31,288 nucleotides of DNA from the NCBI GenBank assembly GCA_045643185.1, contig JAZUKH010000003.1:1-31288 (forward strand), given 5' to 3'. Of this stretch, positions 1 through 8,183 are shown in pieces; position 1 is the first letter of the stretch, and each line of letters begins with the position of its first letter. The notes under the pieces were generated by a model. It made no database searches. It had not been told where the DNA came from and worked only from the letters and a program-made list of their open reading frames with translations. This DNA comes from RGIG464 sp045643185 (GTDB lineage: Bacteria; Myxococcota_A; Bradymonadia; UBA4248). The position numbers and the translations under genes were made by a program.

Positions 1-60
1 GCGGATGCAGCACAACGCTAATCGCAGGCTTCCAGCGTACTGCAGGTCGCTGCGACTGCG

Positions 61-387
61 ATGCGGCAGGTCTATGCCGACTTGTCAGGCGATGAAAAAC
101 ATGCCAAAGAGGCCCTCGAAGGACAGCAAACTGCCCTTGAACACATTCAGGCTGCTCTTGAACTCCTTCAACCGCCTCAGCAACAACAGAATCAGGATCA
201 ACAGCAACAGGATCAACAAGATCAGCAACAACAGAATCAGGATCAGCAGCAACAACAACAGCAGCAGATGTCCAAAGAACAGGCTGAGAAGAAGATTCAA
301 CAGATCCGTCAACGCGAACAGGAACGCCGGAAAGAACGCGAACAACGCGCGGCTGGCGCGATGCCGATGGTTGAAAAAGATTGGTAA
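61..387 (+). CDS. BatC-like protein, C-terminal part (window edge)
   Basis: This is the 3' end of a Bat-operon BatC-type (TPR) protein. The visible part has a helical stretch up to about residue 40, a long Gln/Asn/Asp-rich low-complexity run (about residues 41–70), a charged helix beginning MSKEQAEKK, and the terminal motif VEKDW. A Q-rich linker followed by this tail is typical of the C-terminus of BatC proteins in Bat (Bacteroides aerotolerance) operons, and the next gene is batD, which supports the call. The frame is open from position 22 but has an in-frame TAA at 19–21. The first ATG is at 61 and has no convincing ribosome binding site. A full BatC should carry TPRs upstream, so either the gene is broken near the window edge, or there is a sequence error, or this is a short separate gene. 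The family call is fairly secure; the start is not. Confidence 0.6.
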   Translation: MRQVYADLSGDEKHAKEALEGQQTALEHIQAALELLQPPQQQQNQDQQQQDQQDQQQQNQDQQQQQQQQMSKEQAEKKIQQIRQREQERRKEREQRAAGAMPMVEKDW

Positions 388-422
388 TGGCACTCAACTG
401 CCGATTTTATGGCTAAACGAAA

Positions 423-3137
423 ATGCGTCATTCATTCAGATATCCACTTGTAAAACTCGCTTTAGCACTCGCTGTCAGTACTTGCGCGTTGCCCGTCGCA
501 GCAGAGCTCGCCGAGGCGCAGACGATCGAATTCAGTACGCAGGTGCGCGAAACCTACGCCGGGGTTCCATTCCAGCTCTCTATCGTTCTGAAAGATTTCG
601 AAGAAAATCCGACGCCTGAGATCGCGCCGTTCGAGATCGAAAATGCCGACGTGCAGCTCATCGGTGTTTCGCCGAGTGTGTCATCCATGTCGACGTTTAT
701 CAACGGCAAGTGGACGACCAAGCGCGATGTCTCGTTCGTTTTTTCGTACAATATCTTGCCAAAAAAACCAGGACAATACGTGCTGCCTCAGATCAAGGCG
801 GTTCAGCAGGGCAAGGAGGTCGTTTCTAACAAGCGCGTTTCGTTCGAAGCGATCGACGTTGAAAACACCAGAGATATGCGCATTGAGCTCGAACTGCCAC
901 AGCGCGCTTTGTGGGTCAGCGAATCCTTTGAGGTGACCCTCAACTGGTACGTTCGCAAAGACTTTTCGACGCATTCGTTCGAAGTGCCGATGCTGTCGAT
1001 GGGCGATTATTTCGACATCAGCGAACCAGATGTCGCACCGCGTGAGCGAACGCTCACGCTCAATGTCGGGGGACGACAGATGCAGTTCCCCTATACACGC
1101 GACAACGTGCGTGCTGGCGGCCTCGATTACACGCGTTTTCGCATCAAAATGAACGTCACCCCCATCAAAAGCGGTACGATCCAGGTGCCGCCGACGACCG
1201 TTCATGCCGAACTCGAAGCCGGTATGACGCGCGATGGCTGGGGCTTCCCGTCCACCCAGTATAAGCTCTACAAAGCTGAAGACACCGCACGCACGCTGAC
1301 GATCAAAGAATTGCCTGCTGCGCAGCGTCCAGCCTCGTTCTCGAATGCACTCGGCGAATCGTTCGACATCGCGGTTACCGCTGATCGAACCATCGTCAAA
1401 GTCGGCGATCCCGTCGAACTTACCATCGATATTTCGTCCAATTCCGTCCTTGATGGACTGATCCTGCCAAATCTCAATCAGAGTGGCCTCAATGAAGCTC
1501 TGTTCACCGTCTCAAATGAGTCGCCGATCCCTGAAACGATCGATGGTGGTAATGGCCGCACGATCTGGCGCTTCAAAGTTCCCGTCCGAATCAAGTCCGA
1601 ACGCGTGCGTGAAGTTCCCCCCATCGCGTTTTCCTATTTCGATCCTTCGCGCGAGGTCTATCAGACTGTGCGTAGTCAACCGATCGCTTTGAGCGTTTCG
1701 GACGCTGAAAAGATTGGTGTCAACGATATCGTCATGAATCCCAAAACGGCGGGCGCTACCGTCGCCGCTACGGCCAAAAAACAAGGCGATGACGAAGCGC
1801 CTCAGATCGCGCCCGACACGTTTATGGCAAACAGCGGTCTGTCGCTCGGACTCATGTCAAACGAGGCGTCGCTGAACAGTCAGGTCGGCCGCGCGTCAAT
1901 GCGGGCCATCGAAATCGCCGCCTATGCCTCGCCTTTCGTCATCTGGCTGTTGCTCGTCGCCACGCGCCGTGCCAAAAAACGCTCGGATCGCGATAAGCCG
2001 CAGCGTGAAGCCGCGATTCAACTCAAAAATGCCATGGCGGATGCCAAAAACTTGTCCAGTCGTGATGCGGCGGCCCGCATTTCCAATGCACTTTCCGCGT
2101 TCACGGTCGCAACCGAGACTGATAAAAAGCTGTTTCAGGACGTCGTTGAAAATATGGAAGCCGAAGCCTATCGTCCAAATGCACAATCGGCTCACCTGGA
2201 CGAAAAGATCCTCACAGATCTGCGCGAAAGCGTCAAAAAACACGTCAATCCGAAATACACCAAGCTTATTTCGGGCATCTTTGCACTCTGTTTCGCGTTC
2301 GGCCTGGCTGTGATGTCGCCTGACAATGCTCAGGCTGACGATGGCGTGCCATCAAATACGAATGTCCAAGCTCAGTCGGCTGCGTCCGAACAGATGGCTG
2401 CGCCTGTGGCTGGTGCTGCGGAGGCTGCGGATAAGTTGGCCAATGCCAAGAAGCTCTATCACCAGGCCATGTCTGAACGTGATCCCGCCAAACAAAAGCA
2501 GCGACTGCGCGACTTCAATTCGGCGGCACACGCTTACAGGCAGCTTTCTGAGATGTATCCGCAAAATGCCGCGCTCTGCTTCGACTGGGGCAACGCCGCC
2601 TTCAACGCCAAAGAATATGGCAGTGCTTCCCTTGCTTGGCGTCGCGCGCTCTTGCTCGATCCTACGCTGTCTGAGGCTCGCGCAAACCTCGCCTACCTCG
2701 ATTCGCTCCAAAATGTGGCTCCCAAAGATGAAAACCGCGCCTTCTCGTCATTCTTCTTTTTGAATGACAAAGTTTCGGCGGATACGCGCCTTCTGTGGGC
2801 TTCGCTCTTCTTCTTCGTGGGCCTCATGCTCTGTATTCCCTGGCGCGAGTCAACGCGTCGTATCCTGCGCTATCTGGCAGTTCTGCCGCTCGTTTGCTGG
2901 GCCTGGCTTCTCCTGAGTGTGGCCATGGCGCCCTCTCATGCGAATGATGCCGTGGTCATGCACGAAACCGTCCTGCGCAATGCTGACAATGCCGGTGCCG
3001 CTGCGTTGATGACACTTCAGCCCGGTGCTTTTGTCACGATCAACGATGTGCGCGGCGATTGGACGATGGTCGTGCTTCCCAACGATGTTCAGGCTTGGGT
3101 CACGTCCTCATCCATAGAACGCGTTCAGATCCGCTAA
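423..3137 (+). CDS. BatD–BatE fusion, aerotolerance membrane protein
   Basis: This 904-residue envelope protein combines two Bat functions. Residues 1–30 form a signal peptide ending near the Ala-rich PVAAELAEA. Residues of about 35–440 are beta-rich BatD modules, with a typical opening in which a TYAGVPFQLSI stretch is followed by strands. A transmembrane segment lies at about 499–515 and a second at about 612–632. TPR-like helices follow at about 675–760 (AKKLYHQAM, then an AALCFDWGNAAF repeat). Two more membrane helices lie at about 789–806 and 813–836, and an SH3-like domain at about 842–903. TPR–TM–SH3 is the usual layout of BatE, so batD and batE appear fused. The gene lies 35 nt after the batC-like gene in the same direction, as in Bat operons. 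Bat proteins are linked to stress tolerance through periplasmic VWA/TPR complexes, but the mechanism is unknown. No strong Shine–Dalgarno precedes the ATG; translation may be coupled to the upstream gene. Confidence 0.85.
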   Translation: MRHSFRYPLVKLALALAVSTCALPVAAELAEAQTIEFSTQVRETYAGVPFQLSIVLKDFEENPTPEIAPFEIENADVQLIGVSPSVSSMSTFINGKWTTKRDVSFVFSYNILPKKPGQYVLPQIKAVQQGKEVVSNKRVSFEAIDVENTRDMRIELELPQRALWVSESFEVTLNWYVRKDFSTHSFEVPMLSMGDYFDISEPDVAPRERTLTLNVGGRQMQFPYTRDNVRAGGLDYTRFRIKMNVTPIKSGTIQVPPTTVHAELEAGMTRDGWGFPSTQYKLYKAEDTARTLTIKELPAAQRPASFSNALGESFDIAVTADRTIVKVGDPVELTIDISSNSVLDGLILPNLNQSGLNEALFTVSNESPIPETIDGGNGRTIWRFKVPVRIKSERVREVPPIAFSYFDPSREVYQTVRSQPIALSVSDAEKIGVNDIVMNPKTAGATVAATAKKQGDDEAPQIAPDTFMANSGLSLGLMSNEASLNSQVGRASMRAIEIAAYASPFVIWLLLVATRRAKKRSDRDKPQREAAIQLKNAMADAKNLSSRDAAARISNALSAFTVATETDKKLFQDVVENMEAEAYRPNAQSAHLDEKILTDLRESVKKHVNPKYTKLISGIFALCFAFGLAVMSPDNAQADDGVPSNTNVQAQSAASEQMAAPVAGAAEAADKLANAKKLYHQAMSERDPAKQKQRLRDFNSAAHAYRQLSEMYPQNAALCFDWGNAAFNAKEYGSASLAWRRALLLDPTLSEARANLAYLDSLQNVAPKDENRAFSSFFFLNDKVSADTRLLWASLFFFVGLMLCIPWRESTRRILRYLAVLPLVCWAWLLLSVAMAPSHANDAVVMHETVLRNADNAGAAALMTLQPGAFVTINDVRGDWTMVVLPNDVQAWVTSSSIERVQIR

Positions 3138-3147
3138 AATCAATGGT

Positions 3148-3181
3148 CTGAGCATCCCTTCTGCTTTTTCGTGGTGCTCAG
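3148..3181 (+). terminator. Possible terminator hairpin after the Bat operon
   Basis: A stem CTGAGCA (3148–3154) pairs with TGCTCAG (3175–3181) across a 20-nt loop, starting 10 nt after the batDE stop. There is no U-tract after the stem, so a Rho-independent terminator is doubtful. A 3'-end stabilising hairpin is equally possible. Confidence 0.35.
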
Positions 3182-3232
3182 GCTGTTCACTTGGTGATTT
3201 GCGTCGATCCTTCATGATTGTTTTCTTTTATA

Positions 3233-3302
3233 GGGGGGAAGTCTCCCCCCACGCGCCTATTTTCGCGTTGCGAAAATACGGCGCGCCCCCCTCGGCAAAG
3301 CC
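3233..3302 (+). repeat. Composite palindromic intergenic repeat, copy E1
   Basis: Three adjacent foldable parts are visible. Hairpin A is GGGGGGA (3233–3239), loop AGTC, TCCCCCC (3244–3250). Hairpin B has basal stem CGCGCC (3252–3257) with GGCGCG (3280–3285), an upper 9-bp stem TATTTTCGC/GCGAAAATA with loop GTT, and one unpaired C at 3279. A C-run and a small GGC-AAA-GCC hairpin (3294–3302) follow. The same order occurs at 13710–13778, and inverted at 17745–17859. The basal stem of B differs from those copies on both sides, so pairing is kept. The rest of the 419-nt gap 3138–3556 holds no convincing gene. Confidence 0.8.
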
Positions 3303-3490
3303 TTGACGCAGCGTGATGAAGCATCACAGAATAGATATTCTTTGAACCAGTGCGTCTTGTTCTGTGCGTAATAGATGATAAAGGATGACACAACAAATTA
3401 GAATATAACAAGGTGGTTAAATGTGTGAAATGTAGGTGTTTTAACTACCTTAAAATGTGACTAAATCGTTACCATGCTTAAAGATTAACT

Positions 3491-3507
3491 AGACAATAAT
3501 GTTGTCT
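3491..3507. promoter_or_regulatory. Inverted repeat upstream of the FHA gene
   Basis: AGACAA (3491–3496) and TTGTCT (3502–3507) form a 6-bp inverted repeat with a 5-nt spacer, about 50 nt before the FHA gene start, in an AT-rich stretch that probably carries its promoter. It could be an operator, but I see no confident -35/-10 pair, and a 6-bp repeat may be chance. Confidence 0.25.
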
Positions 3508-3556
3508 TTGCATTAAAAGTAACGCGCCTGTTCTTTTAGTAGAAGGAGACGTTTTC

Positions 3557-5692
3557 TTGGCAAAGTTAGTCTATACAGATCCTAACGGAATGGAACGTTT
3601 TGTTGAGGTGGGTCAACAGAATTCAGTCGTGATGATTGGCCGCAATCCGGACTGTGGCATTCAGACATCAGATCCATCCGTATCTCGAGTTCATGCGATG
3701 GTGACGTACAAAGACGGACGTCTTTGTGTACAAGATCCGCCGAACTGCAATCGTCCGACGAACGGGACACGCATTGATGGAATGCGTTTGAACGCGGGTG
3801 AAAAACTTGAACTGTATGCCGGCAGCGAGTTGTTATGTGGCAAGTTCAAGGTCCGCATTCTTTCGGATAATTCGCAGGATTCGATTCCTCAGATGGGGGA
3901 AGCAGCGCCTTCTGCTCAACAGTACGTTCAGCAGGCGAGGGATTCGGCGATTCCAGTGAATATTTCGCCGCAACAGGTGGTGGCAGTTCGTACGGGCAAT
4001 GCAGCGCCGTATGCGAGCTACAGCGGCCCGATGCCGAACGGGTATCAGCAACCGATGCAGGGCGGTATGCCGATGCAGGCAAATTATAATGCGCCTCAAC
4101 CGATGCCCGCTTATAACCAGAACCAGGGCACGAACGTTGGTCCGATGAATCAGGGCACGAACGTTGGTGCGATGAATCAGGGCGCGAACGTTGGTCCGAT
4201 GAACGCGAATGGCGTGCATGACCAGCGTGAGAACACGCGTGCGAAGTATGATCCGCGCCGCGTGGCTGCGCCGGGTGGGCAGTCTGATGCCCGTGGACCG
4301 TATGATGCGCCGAGATCGACGCCCGAATCGGTCAGAACGTTTGAAGGTTCACGGATCGTGTCCTATGACAGCGTTCGCGGAAAACGTCCCGATCGCTCCA
4401 CTCGTGCCCCATCCAATTACCATCCGGGGCAGAATCACCCAGCTCAGAATGTCGCTCAGACGCAAAATCAGGGGATGAACAATCAGGTGATGAACCCGGT
4501 TCAAAACGTTCAACCCATGAATCCTCAGCAGGGGATGCAGCCCATGAACCCGATGCCAAATGCGCAGCCGGTCAACATGGCGATGCCTGGAAATATGAAC
4601 GACATGATGCGTGAACTCGAAGAGTTGCGCGCTTTCAAAGCCTCTCACGAGGAAGAAATTAAAAATCTCAAGACCAAGTTGGACGAAAACGAACGCGAGA
4701 TCGCGGATTTTACGCAGCGTTGCGATTGTCACGAGACCGTGACCGCCGGCTTCAAAGAGATGATCGATAAGCTCAAGGAACAGCTTGAGCACCAAAAAGA
4801 ACAAAATAAAGAAACTAAAAAAGACCTCCTTGAGTCTCAGGAACGAAACGAAGAACTCGAGATCGAGCTTTCTTCGCTCAAAGAATCCCTTGAGTCCAAG
4901 GGCATGGCTACGTCGAATGCCGAGACCACGATCGCTGATCTCAAAGTCCAGCTTTCGCAAAAAACGCGTCAGCTGTCTGATACGCAGCGTGAACTTGACC
5001 TGTCGCAGTACAATGTCAAAGAAGAACGCGAAAATGTGAACCGGCTCGAAGAAAATGTGGCCGAGCTCAATGCCGCGCTTGAAGAAAGTCAGCGCCACTG
5101 CCGCGATATGAAAAAAATTGTCGAGCAGCACGAAGTCAAATACGGTGATCTGCGCTCCAATCTCGAAGAACGTGCCCAGGAAATTCGCCAGCTACAGGAT
5201 GCACTTCGAAAACAGGGTGGCGGCGACACGGCGGCTATGCTCAATGAATTGAATCAGACCAAAGAAATGCTTCGCGTCCGTACGACGGAGTGCGAAGATG
5301 CACGCCGTAAGTTCATTGAACTTCAAAATCAGTATGTCGAGCTTCAGAATCACGCCACGAATTCGACTGTCACAGTGGGCGGACCCGATATGGATCATTT
5401 GCGCGAAGTGGCGAGCGCCATCAGCGATGGTATCGGACAGTGGCGCGGTGATCTGGCAACGCTCGAAAATAGCATCTCTGATCTGCAGCGCGTCTTCGTC
5501 CCATACGTCAGACTCGATTTGAATAGCATTCCCGGACCCGATCGTTCGCGCATCGAGGCTGTTCTCTGTGACTATGACCCCAAACTCATTTTCGAAGATA
5601 TCGGAAATGCTCTGGATATGAGTTCTGCCTGCCTCGGTGAATTGAAGGGACAGGTCATGGAACTAAAGACATCGCTCGAGCTCGATCACTGA
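3557..5692 (+). CDS. FHA-domain protein with Gln/Asn/Met-rich linker and long coiled coil
   Basis: This 711-residue protein has no signal peptide or membrane segment, so it is probably cytoplasmic. Residues of about 5–100 are a forkhead-associated domain, a phosphothreonine-binding fold, with the usual landmarks: IGRNPDC, then SRVHAMV, then TNGTRIDG. Residues of about 115–345 are a low-complexity Q/N/M/P-rich linker that includes three 9-residue repeats. Residues of about 350–620 are heptad-like and rich in E, K, L and Q, a long coiled coil. The C-terminal ~80 residues look globular (the VPYVRLDLNSIPGPDRS region). The start is TTG, chosen because GAAGGAGA (3542–3549) lies 7 nt upstream and no ATG fits the FHA domain. 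FHA proteins usually act as readers in Ser/Thr-kinase signalling; no kinase is in the window. The gene precedes the Ycf46 gene by 128 nt. A scaffold role is inference. Confidence 0.8.
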   Translation: MAKLVYTDPNGMERFVEVGQQNSVVMIGRNPDCGIQTSDPSVSRVHAMVTYKDGRLCVQDPPNCNRPTNGTRIDGMRLNAGEKLELYAGSELLCGKFKVRILSDNSQDSIPQMGEAAPSAQQYVQQARDSAIPVNISPQQVVAVRTGNAAPYASYSGPMPNGYQQPMQGGMPMQANYNAPQPMPAYNQNQGTNVGPMNQGTNVGAMNQGANVGPMNANGVHDQRENTRAKYDPRRVAAPGGQSDARGPYDAPRSTPESVRTFEGSRIVSYDSVRGKRPDRSTRAPSNYHPGQNHPAQNVAQTQNQGMNNQVMNPVQNVQPMNPQQGMQPMNPMPNAQPVNMAMPGNMNDMMRELEELRAFKASHEEEIKNLKTKLDENEREIADFTQRCDCHETVTAGFKEMIDKLKEQLEHQKEQNKETKKDLLESQERNEELEIELSSLKESLESKGMATSNAETTIADLKVQLSQKTRQLSDTQRELDLSQYNVKEERENVNRLEENVAELNAALEESQRHCRDMKKIVEQHEVKYGDLRSNLEERAQEIRQLQDALRKQGGGDTAAMLNELNQTKEMLRVRTTECEDARRKFIELQNQYVELQNHATNSTVTVGGPDMDHLREVASAISDGIGQWRGDLATLENSISDLQRVFVPYVRLDLNSIPGPDRSRIEAVLCDYDPKLIFEDIGNALDMSSACLGELKGQVMELKTSLELDH
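4121..4201 (+). repeat. Three 27-bp in-frame tandem repeats in the FHA gene
   Basis: Units at 4121–4147, 4148–4174 and 4175–4201 are nearly identical and encode NQGTNVG(P/A)M three times (residues 189–215). Being a multiple of three, copy-number change by slippage would lengthen or shorten the linker without a frameshift. Confidence 0.9.
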
Positions 5693-5820
5693 GTTTTTTT
5701 GTAGGGCAAGACGGGTGCTTGTGATACCCTCTTGTGCCGAGCTTTCATTCATCTCGTTTTCTTAACCGGTTCGGGTCGCTTTGTGCGCCGGCCTCTTGGT
5801 ATCTCATAGGAGTTTTGATT

Positions 5821-7374
5821 ATGGAAGGTATTCGTAACGCTGTTTCTTCCGAAGAGGAAATTGAGTATCTCATTCGTGCCAGATATCCGTTGCTTTACAT
5901 CACCAGTACGGAAGAAGAACGCGTCGAAAAGAATCTTCGCGTCATTTGCGAAAGACGTAATCGTCGTTTCGTGACCTGGTCGTGTACGGAAGGCTTCAAA
6001 GGTGGGGATGGCGATACATTCAATGATATCCGTGATCCGCAGCGCGCGATGGAACACATTTTCCGTTACGAAAATGACGCGGTCTTCGTTCTCCGCGATT
6101 TTCATCCGTACCTTAGCGATCCCCAGGTTACGCGTCGCCTTCGTGACCTCAGCCGCGAATTCAAGATCAGCAAATTCAAAAAACACGTCGTGTTGTTGAG
6201 CCCGACATTCAAACTTCCGGCTGAACTTGAAAAAGAAATTTCTATCATCGATTACGATCTGCCCAACCGCGCTGTCATCAACGAACTCGTTATGCAGGTC
6301 CTTAAATCCGTGCCGGACGATCTCTGCACGCAGGTCCGTACTGACCCCGCCTATCGCGAAAAAGTCGTCGAAGCTGCTCTCGGTCTGACCGCTGTTGAAG
6401 CTTCTAACGTCTTCTCCAAATCTTTGATCGTGAAACACGATTTCGATATCGAAACCATCGTCGACGAAAAGAAAAACCTCATCCGTAAAAATGGTTTGCT
6501 CGAATTCTACCAGTCCGACCTCAAACTCCGCGATATCGGTGGTCTCGAGATCCTTAAAAGCTGGCTTAAAACCCGTAACCTCGCTTTCAGCTCCAAAGCC
6601 CGTGAATTCGGTCTTCCGTTGCCGAAAGGTATCCTCCTCCTCGGTCTGCCTGGGTGCGGTAAATCTCTGACCGCTAAATCCGTTGGCGCTCTCTGGAAAA
6701 TGCCCCTCCTTCGTCTCGACGTTGGTAAGGTCTTCTCCTCCCTCGTCGGTTCGTCCGAAGAGAATATGCGTAAAGCCATCGCTACGGCTGAAGCCGTTGC
6801 GCCTTGTATCCTCTGGATGGATGAGCTCGAAAAAGGCTTCTCCGGAACCAAATCGTCCGGCTCCACAGACGGTGGTACCGGTGCCCGTGTTTTCGGTTCC
6901 TTCATCACTTGGTTGCAGGAAAAAACCAGCCCCGTCTTCGTTATTGCGACCGCAAACGATGTTTCTCAGCTTCCGCCAGAACTTCTCCGTAAAGGTCGTT
7001 TCGATGAGATCTTTTTTGTCGATCTTCCGAGCCCGTCCGAGCGTAAGACCATTATCGAAATTCACCTCATCAAGAAAAATCGTAAGGTCGCTGATTTCGA
7101 TATCAGCCGCATCGTCGCTGCTACGCAGGGCTTCTCTGGTTCCGAAATCGAACAGGCAATCGTTTCCGCACTCTTCGATGCGTACGAAGCCCGTAAGGAT
7201 ATCGATACCGACAGCGTCGTTCGTTCCTGTAACGAAATCATTCCGCTCTCCTACCAGATGAAAGAACGCATCGACTACATGCGTGACTGGGCTAAGAGCC
7301 GTGCTCGCCGCGCTTCACTCGACGAAGAAAATGCCGATGGCGAGGATAAGCAGATTCGACATCTCGAAATGTAA
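5821..7374 (+). CDS. ycf46: Ycf46-like AAA+ ATPase
   Basis: This is a 517-residue AAA+ ATPase of the Ycf46 group. The N-terminal region starts with the group's typical LIRARYPLLYITSTEEER (about residues 14–31) and contains DFHPYLSDPQVTRRLRDL and a LSPTFKLPAELEKEI stretch. The ATPase core has Walker A GLPGCGKS at 275–282, Walker B ILWMDE at 330–335, and a sensor/arginine region ending GRFDEIFFVDLP, followed by a helical lid. The ATG at 5821 was chosen because TAGGAG lies about 8 nt upstream and the N-terminus then matches the family; the frame opens earlier (5734) without a ribosome site. It is followed by Ycf35 and DUF2997 proteins, its usual partners. In cyanobacteria Ycf46 has been linked to inorganic-carbon uptake; its substrate is unknown, and that role does not transfer obviously here. 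Codons are strongly biased to CGT, GGT, CTC and TCC, which suggests high expression. Confidence 0.88.
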   Translation: MEGIRNAVSSEEEIEYLIRARYPLLYITSTEEERVEKNLRVICERRNRRFVTWSCTEGFKGGDGDTFNDIRDPQRAMEHIFRYENDAVFVLRDFHPYLSDPQVTRRLRDLSREFKISKFKKHVVLLSPTFKLPAELEKEISIIDYDLPNRAVINELVMQVLKSVPDDLCTQVRTDPAYREKVVEAALGLTAVEASNVFSKSLIVKHDFDIETIVDEKKNLIRKNGLLEFYQSDLKLRDIGGLEILKSWLKTRNLAFSSKAREFGLPLPKGILLLGLPGCGKSLTAKSVGALWKMPLLRLDVGKVFSSLVGSSEENMRKAIATAEAVAPCILWMDELEKGFSGTKSSGSTDGGTGARVFGSFITWLQEKTSPVFVIATANDVSQLPPELLRKGRFDEIFFVDLPSPSERKTIIEIHLIKKNRKVADFDISRIVAATQGFSGSEIEQAIVSALFDAYEARKDIDTDSVVRSCNEIIPLSYQMKERIDYMRDWAKSRARRASLDEENADGEDKQIRHLEM

Positions 7375-7393
7375 TGCTTTTATAAACGATTGT

Positions 7394-7418
7394 GAATGGG
7401 CGCTTCACGCGCCCATTC
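7394..7418 (+). other. Perfect 10-bp hairpin between ycf46 and ycf35
   Basis: GAATGGGCGC (7394–7403) pairs perfectly with GCGCCCATTC (7409–7418) across the loop TTCAC. It lies 20 nt after the ycf46 stop and 31 nt before the ycf35 start. No T-run follows, so it is more likely an mRNA-stabilising, processing or partial-termination element that sets the ycf46:ycf35 ratio than a full terminator. Confidence 0.6.
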
Positions 7419-7449
7419 GCCTCACCGGTTGAACAAACAAAGGAAGCTT

Positions 7450-7845
7450 ATGAGTCACTTCTCTACCGTCGATACTCAGATGAAAGACCTTGAATGCATT
7501 CTCGAAGCCATCAAGGATCTCGGTTATACCTATACTCAGAACGAACAGGGCGTTAACGTCCGTGGTTACAATCAGCAGCTCGAAAAAGCCGATATCTCCA
7601 TCAAAGTCAGTGGAAAATACGATGTCGGTATTCGAATCAATGCCAATGGTTGCGAACTCCTCGCCGACTGGTATGGCGTTGAAGCTACACGCGGCGTCAA
7701 TGAACAGGAATTTGTTAATCAGCTCACCCAACGTTATGCCTATCACAAGGTCCTTAAAGAGGTGAAAAAGAAAGGCTATACGCTCGATATGAACGAAACG
7801 ACCAATGACAATGTCATTAAGCTCACCGTTCATAAATGGGGTTAA
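7450..7845 (+). CDS. ycf35: Ycf35-like protein (DUF1257)
   Basis: This 131-residue soluble protein matches the Ycf35/DUF1257 family along its full length. It begins with the diagnostic MSHFSTVDTQMKD, then has GYTYTQNEQGVNVRGY, KADISIKVSGKYDVGI, CELLADWYGVE and the strongly conserved QLTQRYAYHKVL, and ends in a basic tryptophan-containing tail. The ATG at 7450 is preferred over the earlier in-frame ATG (7396, inside the hairpin) because it begins the family's conserved N-terminus and follows AAAGGAAG. The biochemical function is unknown. The family was first named from plastid genomes and commonly sits beside Ycf46 and DUF2997 genes, exactly as here, so a shared complex or pathway is likely. 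Codon use resembles that of the ycf46 gene. Confidence 0.88.
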   Translation: MSHFSTVDTQMKDLECILEAIKDLGYTYTQNEQGVNVRGYNQQLEKADISIKVSGKYDVGIRINANGCELLADWYGVEATRGVNEQEFVNQLTQRYAYHKVLKEVKKKGYTLDMNETTNDNVIKLTVHKWG

Positions 7846-7896
7846 TCGTCAATCAAATTATTGGATCTGTTGTCCATCACTCTTTGAGGTCTAAAT

Positions 7897-8112
7897 ATGG
7901 CTACTAAAACTGAAATTGAATTCTCTATCGCCGCTGATGGCTCCATCGAAATTCATCCGAAAGGCGTGAAAGGTAAAAAATGCACGGATTTGACCAAGGA
8001 AATCGAAGAAGCCCTTGGTATCGTGAAAAACGTTACTTATTCCGCTGAATATTACGAACAGGAAACGACGAATTACGTTTCTGTCGGCAACAGCACGGAC
8101 GATAATAACTAA
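7897..8112 (+). CDS. DUF2997 family small protein
   Basis: This is a 71-residue protein. The layout EIEFSIAADGSIEIHPKGVKGKKC, then LTKEIEEALG, then SAEYYEQE matches DUF2997, a small family found with Ycf35 and Ycf46. The single cysteine after GVKGK and the EYYEQ motif are family features. GAGGT (7886–7890) lies 6 nt before the ATG. It is the last gene of the cluster and is followed 14 nt later by an intrinsic terminator. Its function is unknown. Small size and constant linkage suggest an accessory subunit or adaptor for the AAA+ protein, which is inference. Confidence 0.85.
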   Translation: MATKTEIEFSIAADGSIEIHPKGVKGKKCTDLTKEIEEALGIVKNVTYSAEYYEQETTNYVSVGNSTDDNN

Positions 8113-8126
8113 TTTACCCAGACATT

Positions 8127-8150
8127 GGGCGGCCTAGAGCCGCCCTTTTT
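8127..8150 (+). terminator. Intrinsic terminator of the ycf46 cluster
   Basis: GGGCGGC (8127–8133), loop CTAGA, GCCGCCC (8139–8145), then TTTTT (8146–8150). This is a textbook Rho-independent terminator just after the DUF2997 stop. Confidence 0.92.
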
Positions 8151-8183
8151 GTATGGATGACATCACAAGTTGAGGATGGATTT

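Noticed and set aside
4349..5131. Minus-strand open frame opposite the FHA gene
   Set aside because: Composition follows from the coiled-coil codons on the other strand; no ribosome site or family resemblance.
5749..7065. Long open frame on the minus strand opposite the Ycf46 gene
   Set aside because: It is the antisense shadow of a highly biased coding sequence; the plus-strand product has clear Walker motifs.
7394..7418. Full intrinsic terminator after ycf46
   Set aside because: Perfect stem but no T-run, and the next gene of the module follows within 31 nt.
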